From Chloroflexota bacterium (GTDB taxonomy: Bacteria > Chloroflexota > Dehalococcoidia > UBA2979), in contig QGNP01000005.1 of the NCBI GenBank assembly GCA_003228125.1, positions 1 through 64,000 on the forward strand: a stretch of DNA of 64,000 nucleotides, written 5' to 3'. Below are positions 57,659 through 64,000 of the stretch, one piece after another. The stretch's first letter is position 1. Each line of letters begins with the position of its first letter. The position numbers and the translations under genes are program-made. A model generated the notes under the pieces. It was not told the DNA's origin. It was given only the letters and a program-made list of their open reading frames with translations, and did not search any database.

Positions 57659-58828
57659 ATGAATAAATTTAGATTTTTAACATCAGGCGAATCCCATGGT
57701 AAAGGCCTCATAACTATAATAGAGGGCTTACCTGCTGGGTTGCCCATTACGGAGTTACAAATCAGAGAACAACTAGCTCGAAGACAACAAGGATACGGGA
57801 GAGGCAAAAGACAACAGATTGAAACAGATTTTGCTGAAATAATGTCTGGCGTTAGATACGGCAAGTCAATAGGTTCGCCTGTTTCATTATTGATTAAAAA
57901 TGCAGATCGTGATAATGCTAACTGGAATCATAGAATGTCTATTGAAGAAGTAGATGTTCCGGAATTACCAATGACAACACCTAGGCCGGGACATGCCGAT
58001 TTAATAGGTACGCAAAAATTTAATTTAAATGATATTCGGCCCATCTTAGAACGTGCAAGCGCACGTGAAACTACTGCCAGAGTTGCTGTAGGTGCTGTTG
58101 CAAAATTGTTACTTGCAGAGATAGGAGTTACATTCGTATCCAGAGTTCTTACAATAGGGACTGTTACTGATGACTCGTCAAAAATTAATTGGGGAAATGT
58201 TGAGTCATCTCCAGTTCATGTCAATTCGTCTGAAATTGAAAAAAAAATGATTGCTGCTATTGATGATGCAAAAGACAAACATGATACATTAGGTGGTATT
58301 TTTGAAGTTCGTGCACTGGGTTCGCCTATTGGCTTAGGAAGTTATTCTCAATGGGATACTAGAATGGATGGATTAATTGCTCAAGCCATGTTGTCTATTA
58401 ATGCAGTAAAAGGAGTTGAGATTGGAGATGCATGGAAATCTGCTTCCAGTCTTGGTTCTACTGTACAAGATATCATTTTACCTAAATCTCAATGGAAAAA
58501 ACGTTTGTGGGAACGAGTTACAAATTTTGCTGGTGGCATAGAAGGCGGCATGACTAATGGCCAGGATATTGTTGTTAGAGCTGCTATTAAACCTATATCA
58601 ACTGTAACTCAGAAATTGCCTACGGCAGACATCTCATCAGGAGAGGCTTCATCTTCTTTTTATGAGCGCTCTGATACATGCGTTGTTCCAGCTGCTGCAA
58701 TTATAGGCGAAGCTATGCTCGCAATAGTAATGGCTCAAGAAGCATTATTGAAATTTGGAGGAGATCATGTAGATGAATTTACTCGTAATTTTAATAATTA
58801 TACAGATTCTTTGGGTATTAAAAAATAA
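57659..58828 (+). CDS. aroC: Chorismate synthase
   Basis: 389 aa; FRFLTSGESHGKGLITIIEGLPAGLPI; RQQGYGRGKRQQIETD; MTTPRPGHADLIGTQKF. Confidence 0.97.
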   Translation: MNKFRFLTSGESHGKGLITIIEGLPAGLPITELQIREQLARRQQGYGRGKRQQIETDFAEIMSGVRYGKSIGSPVSLLIKNADRDNANWNHRMSIEEVDVPELPMTTPRPGHADLIGTQKFNLNDIRPILERASARETTARVAVGAVAKLLLAEIGVTFVSRVLTIGTVTDDSSKINWGNVESSPVHVNSSEIEKKMIAAIDDAKDKHDTLGGIFEVRALGSPIGLGSYSQWDTRMDGLIAQAMLSINAVKGVEIGDAWKSASSLGSTVQDIILPKSQWKKRLWERVTNFAGGIEGGMTNGQDIVVRAAIKPISTVTQKLPTADISSGEASSSFYERSDTCVVPAAAIIGEAMLAIVMAQEALLKFGGDHVDEFTRNFNNYTDSLGIKK

Positions 58829-58869
58829 TAAATTTATTGGTTAATGCAGTTGATAAAGGGATTATATAA

Positions 58870-60552
58870 ATGGCGTATTCTCAGATTATTTTAGTTGGCT
58901 TAAGTGGAACTGGTAAGTCTACTATTGGCAATGAACTAGCTAGGATATTGTCTTGGTCATGCATTGACACAGATGATGAAATTGAAAAAGTAATCGGAGA
59001 TAATCCAAGTAATATTATCGATAAGCAAGGCGAAGAAGCTTTTAGAAAAATTGAAGAAGACCTTATTTTATCCTTGGCACCTGTTAATAATCAAGTTATT
59101 TCCATTGGCGGAGGTGCTTTTCAGTCTGAAAAATCAAGAATACACCTTTCTAATCTTGGACTAGTTTTTTTTCTTGATGCACCTATTGAGATTTTAGTTG
59201 ATCGATTAAGTAGTAAATTTAATGAACAACGAAGACCATTATTAGGCAACGATCTTTCTAAATGGAATGATTTACTTAATAAAATGGATACAATTAGAAG
59301 ACCCAATTTTATACGATCTGATTTTCACATTTCTACATTTTCCTTAACTCCTGCAGAAATAGCTCATACTATTCTTCAATACTTGAATCATAGTTCTAGT
59401 ATTGATTTAAAAAATGATAAAAGACTTATCAGATTTATTAGTTCTGATAACAAGCTATTACCATCTGTAAGAATTGGTGTGGATGCTAAGCAATTTCCTA
59501 TCTGGGTAGGGAGTAACTTTTTAAATTCAATACCAAATATTATGGATCAATTATCTATTGTAGGTAAAATTTTTATTATTACAGATACAAATTTAAATAC
59601 ACTTTATGGAAAAAAAATTAAAGATGTATTAACATCAAAAAAATATTCTGTTTATATACATGCAATTAACCCTGGTGAATCAGAAAAAAATTTAGACAGT
59701 GTAAATCAATTATATTCATGGCTTTTTGAAAATAAAATAGAAAGACAAGATACTATTCTTTGTTTAGGCGGCGGTGTTATTTGTGATTTGGGTGGCTTTG
59801 TTGCTTCGACAGCCTTAAGAGGAGTTAAATTAATTTCCTTACCAACATCTTTACTTGCTATGACAGATGCTGCTATAGGTGGCAAAACGGGCGTTAATTT
59901 ACCTATTGGTAAAAATTTAATTGGTTCATTTAAACAACCTGATGGAATTATTATAGATACAGATTTCCTCATTACGTTACCTAGAAGAGAGTTAATTGAG
60001 GGTTTTGCTGAAGTTATTAAGCATGCTATTATTTTTGATTCTAATCTATTTGTATTATTAAAAGATAATAAAATAATTGCTCAGACTATTACAAAGGGAG
60101 ACGAACGCTTAATCAATATTATTACTCGCTCAGTTTTACTTAAAAGTTTAGTTGTTTCAGCTGATCCATTAGAAAAAGATTTAAGAAAATTGTTAAACTT
60201 TGGTCATACTATTGGCCATGCCCTTGAAACAGCCTCGTCTTATACAAAGTTATATCATGGAGAAGCTGTGTCTATTGGTATGATTGCAGCAGCGAGAATA
60301 TCACATAATCTAGGATTTTTAACTTCTGATGCATTAAATGAAATAGAAGAATTACTAGTGACTTATGGCTTACCTATCTCAACTGACAAGATGGACGTAG
60401 ATCTTGTTATGCAATTAATGCTTTTTGATAAAAAAATCATTAATAATAAAATTAATTTTATTTTAATTTCTGCTATTGGAAATGCTTTTATTGAACAGAA
60501 CGTGCCTGCTCCACAAATTCAATTAGCCATTGAAGGAGTAATGCGTGGATGA
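58870..60552 (+). CDS. aroKB: Shikimate kinase / 3-dehydroquinate synthase fusion
   Basis: 560 aa; N-domain GLSGTGKSTIGNELARIL..DTDDEIEK; C-domain CLGGGVICDLGGFVASTALRGV..GGKTGVNLPIGKNLIGSF..NFGHTIGHALE. Confidence 0.95.
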   Translation: MAYSQIILVGLSGTGKSTIGNELARILSWSCIDTDDEIEKVIGDNPSNIIDKQGEEAFRKIEEDLILSLAPVNNQVISIGGGAFQSEKSRIHLSNLGLVFFLDAPIEILVDRLSSKFNEQRRPLLGNDLSKWNDLLNKMDTIRRPNFIRSDFHISTFSLTPAEIAHTILQYLNHSSSIDLKNDKRLIRFISSDNKLLPSVRIGVDAKQFPIWVGSNFLNSIPNIMDQLSIVGKIFIITDTNLNTLYGKKIKDVLTSKKYSVYIHAINPGESEKNLDSVNQLYSWLFENKIERQDTILCLGGGVICDLGGFVASTALRGVKLISLPTSLLAMTDAAIGGKTGVNLPIGKNLIGSFKQPDGIIIDTDFLITLPRRELIEGFAEVIKHAIIFDSNLFVLLKDNKIIAQTITKGDERLINIITRSVLLKSLVVSADPLEKDLRKLLNFGHTIGHALETASSYTKLYHGEAVSIGMIAAARISHNLGFLTSDALNEIEELLVTYGLPISTDKMDVDLVMQLMLFDKKIINNKINFILISAIGNAFIEQNVPAPQIQLAIEGVMRG

Positions 60553-60829
60553 TAAAGTTTGTCAGATATATGCTATTGCAAAAGGAAAGGTACAACGGGT
60601 TGGCTATAGGGCCTTTTGTGTCAAGCAAGCTACTGAACTTGGTCTCAGCGGCTATGCACAAAATTTACCAAATGGGAATGTTAAAATTCTTGCTGAAGGC
60701 CAGCAAAGTATTTTAAGACAGTATGTTACTTTACTTAGAAAAGGACCTATTTTAGCTAAAGTGAATGATGTTGAATTTCGTTGGGAAGAAGCTGAAAAGG
60801 TATATTTTGGGTTTGAGATCAAGATTTAG
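60545..60829 (+). CDS. Acylphosphatase
   Basis: 94 aa; IAKGKVQRVGYRAFCVKQATELGLSGYAQNLPNGNVKILAEG. Confidence 0.95.
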   Translation: MDDKVCQIYAIAKGKVQRVGYRAFCVKQATELGLSGYAQNLPNGNVKILAEGQQSILRQYVTLLRKGPILAKVNDVEFRWEEAEKVYFGFEIKI

Positions 60830-62083
60830 TCAAATACTATTTAAAAGAATTACTTCAACATATTCTCCTTTTTTTAGCAATTTTTTATTCGAAGGACATT
60901 TTGCTAGCCCGTCAGCCTTTGACATAGATTGCAATATTCCTGAACCTTGAGCTCCCGTCGTTGATGCATAAAATATATTTTTTCTTTTGTGCAATGTAAC
61001 TCTTGCGTATACTTCTCGTTTATCAGAATTATATATTGAGTCTACTAACTTTGCTTTAATTGTTTCTCTTGATAACGGATTCTTGCCCATCATTTTTAAT
61101 ATTGCAGGTTTAGCAAATAATTCAAATGTGACCATTGCAGATACAGGATTACCTGGAAGTCCTATTTGTGGCAATTTCTTTTTAGTTGCATTGAAAACAA
61201 AACCGAACATTAATGGTTTGCCAGGCCTCATTTTTATTGACCAAAAATTCATTTTGCCTTTTTTTAATAATACATTTTTGATTAAGTCAAAATCTCCCTT
61301 AGAAACTCCAGCAGTAGAAATAATCATATCTGAGCACTCAATAGCTTGGTCTATTTTCTTGACTATGTCATTGAATGAATCTTTAGCTATTTTCAATAGT
61401 ATTGGTTTTGCCCCTATTGATAATATTTGCGCTGCTATAGAAAATGTATTTGAATCATATACTTGACCTGGTTGTATTTTTTGAGGAGGTCGTATTATTT
61501 CATTTCCTGATGAAAGAATAGCAATCCTTGGTCTTTTAATTACAGGCAAAGTGCTTAATCCTATTGATGCTGCCAATCCTATGTGTGCTGGATTGACCGT
61601 CGTTCCTTTTTTAATAACTACCTGCCCTTTTTTTGTATCTTCGCCTGCTACCCTGATGTTATCAAATTGTTCAATTGATTTATAAATAATTATTTGGTCA
61701 CGATCTGGGTATTGGTTATTAATTTCAGAACTATATTCATCAGTGTCTTCAAATGGAATTACAGCATCAGCTCCTTTGGGAAGAACTGAACCAGTCATTA
61801 TCCTTATTGCTTCTCCTGAACCTATGTGTATATTAGGATTTTGTCCAGCTTGTATGGTTCCTATAGATTTTAAAATCTTACCTTTTTTATCTATTCCAAG
61901 AGTATCAATTGCTTTAAGTGCATATCCATCCATGCTAGAGTTAGTCATTAAAGGAACATCGATGTTACTTTTAATATCTTTAGCAATAATTAAATTAAGT
62001 GCATCAAGTAAATCTACTTTTGCTATAGGAAGTTGTTTTATATTTTTTAAAATTGTTTCTTGAGCATTTTTTACTGTAAGCAT
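60830..62083 (-). CDS. moeA: Molybdopterin molybdenumtransferase
   Basis: 417 aa; VPLMTNSSMDGYALKAID, RIMTGSVLPKGADAVIPFEDT, SAGVSKGDFDLIK, GLPGNPVSAMVTFELF. Confidence 0.96.
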   Translation of the reverse strand: MLTVKNAQETILKNIKQLPIAKVDLLDALNLIIAKDIKSNIDVPLMTNSSMDGYALKAIDTLGIDKKGKILKSIGTIQAGQNPNIHIGSGEAIRIMTGSVLPKGADAVIPFEDTDEYSSEINNQYPDRDQIIIYKSIEQFDNIRVAGEDTKKGQVVIKKGTTVNPAHIGLAASIGLSTLPVIKRPRIAILSSGNEIIRPPQKIQPGQVYDSNTFSIAAQILSIGAKPILLKIAKDSFNDIVKKIDQAIECSDMIISTAGVSKGDFDLIKNVLLKKGKMNFWSIKMRPGKPLMFGFVFNATKKKLPQIGLPGNPVSAMVTFELFAKPAILKMMGKNPLSRETIKAKLVDSIYNSDKREVYARVTLHKRKNIFYASTTGAQGSGILQSMSKADGLAKCPSNKKLLKKGEYVEVILLNSI

Positions 62084-62240
62084 CGCTTAAATCCAATTGT
62101 ATTAAATGTTTTGATATTATTGTCTATTTAAATTAAATTTATCATACTAGATACTTAAGTATATTTTGATATCTTTCATTTTATATTTTAGTTATTATAA
62201 TTTTATCTGAATTGTTTTTTTTATAGATTGCTGAATAACT

Positions 62241-63248
62241 ATGTCAACAATAAACGAACAGTTAGACAGTTTAAAAACTGAGGCTTTATCAAGTCTTAAT
62301 AACATTATTAATAAAGAAGAATTAATGATGTGGAGAACTAAATATACTGGACGATCATCTGCTCTATCTTCTATATTAAAAAATTTAAAGGATGTCCCTC
62401 AAGAAAAAAGAAAAGAAATAGGTTTGCTGGTCAATGATATTAAAAAGAATCTAGAATTGTTATTTAAAGATAAAGATGCTTCTTTTGATAATAAAATTGC
62501 TAACGAAATAGATAGAAATATTGATATTTCGCTACCTGGCTTGCCTGTCCGTAATGGGAGCTTGCATCCTATAACTATTGCATTAAATAAAACTTTAAAA
62601 GTGTTATCACAATTAGGATTTTCTTCAATCGAAGGTCCTGAAGCAGAAACAAGCCATTATAATTTTGATAGCTTGCGTATTCCCGATGATCACCCAGCAA
62701 GAGACATGTGGGATACTTTTTGGCTTGATTCTTCGTTTAATAATGAAGAATTATTACTTCGTACTCATACGAGTCCTATGCAAATTAGGTTTTTAGAAGA
62801 AAATGACCCTCCAATAAGAATTGCTGTCCCTGGAAAATGTTATCGATATGAATCGACTGATGCTACTCATGAATGGATGATGCATCAAGTAGAAATTCTT
62901 GCAATAGATAAAAATGTTTCTATAGCAAATTTAAAGGCGACACTTCAGTCATTCGCATATGAAATGTTTGGATCAGATGCAAAAATTATGCTTAGAAATT
63001 CATATTTTCCATTTGTTGAACCAGGAGTGGAAATGGCTGTTTTTTTTAGAGGTGAGTGGTTAGAAGTTATGGGTGCTGGAATGGTGCATCCTGATATTAT
63101 TTCAGCTGCTGGTTACGATCCAAATGTATACTCTGGCTTTGCTGCTGGAATGGGAATAGAACGCATAGCAATGCTTTTATGGGACATAGACGATATTCGA
63201 TATTTTTATCAAAATGATTTACGTTTTTTAAAAAAGTTCAAGAATTAG
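62241..63248 (+). CDS. pheS: Phenylalanine-tRNA ligase alpha subunit
   Basis: 335 aa; HPARDMWDTFWLD, LLRTHTSPMQIRFL, GSDAKIMLRNSYFPFVEPGVEM. Confidence 0.97.
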   Translation: MSTINEQLDSLKTEALSSLNNIINKEELMMWRTKYTGRSSALSSILKNLKDVPQEKRKEIGLLVNDIKKNLELLFKDKDASFDNKIANEIDRNIDISLPGLPVRNGSLHPITIALNKTLKVLSQLGFSSIEGPEAETSHYNFDSLRIPDDHPARDMWDTFWLDSSFNNEELLLRTHTSPMQIRFLEENDPPIRIAVPGKCYRYESTDATHEWMMHQVEILAIDKNVSIANLKATLQSFAYEMFGSDAKIMLRNSYFPFVEPGVEMAVFFRGEWLEVMGAGMVHPDIISAAGYDPNVYSGFAAGMGIERIAMLLWDIDDIRYFYQNDLRFLKKFKN

Positions 63249-63263
63249 AAAGTTCATACAATC

Positions 63264-64000
63264 ATGTTTGTCTCAATTAATTGGATAAGAGAACATATTA
63301 CTATTCCAGACAATATTTCTGTCGATGAAATTGTAGATAAACTAACTAAAGCATCTGTCGAGGTGGATGGTGTTAAAACGATAGGTGATTGGTGGGATCC
63401 AACATTAATGCAAGTTGGCTTAGTGAATAATATTTTACCTCATCCAAATGCTGATAGATTACGTTTGGCAGATATTCAATTATCAAATAATGAAATTGAA
63501 CGAGTAGTTTGCGGTGCCCCCAATCTTGAAATTGGACAAAAAATTATTTTTGCTAAAACTGGCTCAAAGGTTTTTAGTCCAAAAGATAATAAATTTTTTG
63601 TATTAGAAACAGCATCTATTCGGGGCATTGAATCAAATGGAATGGTTCTTTCAGAATCAGAAATGGGTATTTCTGATTCTCATGAAGGAATTTTGGTCCT
63701 TGATAAGAATGTAAAAATTGGAACTCCTGCTAAAGATATTTTATCTGATGTTATTTTAGATGTACATATCTGGCCAAACAGACCTGATTTAATGAATATT
63801 GTTGGAATTGCTCGTGAAATCGATGCAATTTTTAATTCTGTTTCAACATTAATCTTACCAGATATCAAATTTGATATTCATGAAAATATGGATATTTCAT
63901 TTCCTAATATTATAATTGATACTAAAGATCTTTGTCCAAGATACATAGGAATACTACTTAAGGATGTTTCTATTGGAGAATCACCACAATGGTTAAAAGA
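63264..64000 (+). CDS. pheT: Phenylalanine-tRNA ligase beta subunit (truncated by window end)
   Basis: MFVSINWIREHITIPDNISVDEIVDKLTKASVEVDGVKTIGDWW...ILPHPNADRLRLADIQL...VVCGAPNLEIGQKIIFA, open to window end; absent from the supplied track. Confidence 0.95.
   Translation, partial: MFVSINWIREHITIPDNISVDEIVDKLTKASVEVDGVKTIGDWWDPTLMQVGLVNNILPHPNADRLRLADIQLSNNEIERVVCGAPNLEIGQKIIFAKTGSKVFSPKDNKFFVLETASIRGIESNGMVLSESEMGISDSHEGILVLDKNVKIGTPAKDILSDVILDVHIWPNRPDLMNIVGIAREIDAIFNSVSTLILPDIKFDIHENMDISFPNIIIDTKDLCPRYIGILLKDVSIGESPQWLK

Noticed and set aside
60987-61466. 159-aa antisense ORF inside moeA
   Set aside because: Shadow of moeA coding strand.

Overview
This AT-rich bacterial window has two parts. 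From about 1 to 22.4 kb it is accessory-like: CaiB/BaiF CoA-transferases, a nitroreductase next to an LLM-type oxidoreductase, MFS transporters, a dienelactone hydrolase, an orphan branched-chain-type ABC binding protein, a TSUP permease, an ABC-2 exporter, a cluster of HExxH proteins, and four related proteins with a degenerate CGNR-like C-terminus. From about 22.4 to 64 kb it is mostly housekeeping: uvrD/pcrA, dnaG-rpoD, ppdK, glmS, plsC-cmk-rluB-purN-xseB-xseA-efp-pepQ-aroQ-xerC-topA, glmU, alaS-ruvX-mltG-aroE-aroC-aroKB-acyP, moeA and pheS-pheT. The gene content would fit a marine Chloroflexota/SAR202-like genome, but that is inference only. One tRNA (Phe, GAA) is present. I saw no rRNA, CRISPR array, transposase or phage module. 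Main points for follow-up: (1) a dispersed four-member family of CGNR-like proteins, one lacking the zinc-finger tail, interleaved with an ABC exporter and metallopeptidases; (2) four HExxH motifs in about 3.5 kb, including a tandem two-domain protein; (3) cmk and xseB whose conserved N-termini lie upstream of any ATG/GTG/TTG, implying ATA/ATT initiation behind good Shine-Dalgarno motifs; (4) several perfect inverted repeats; (5) small ORFs missed by the supplied track. All family calls were made by eye from motifs, without database searches.
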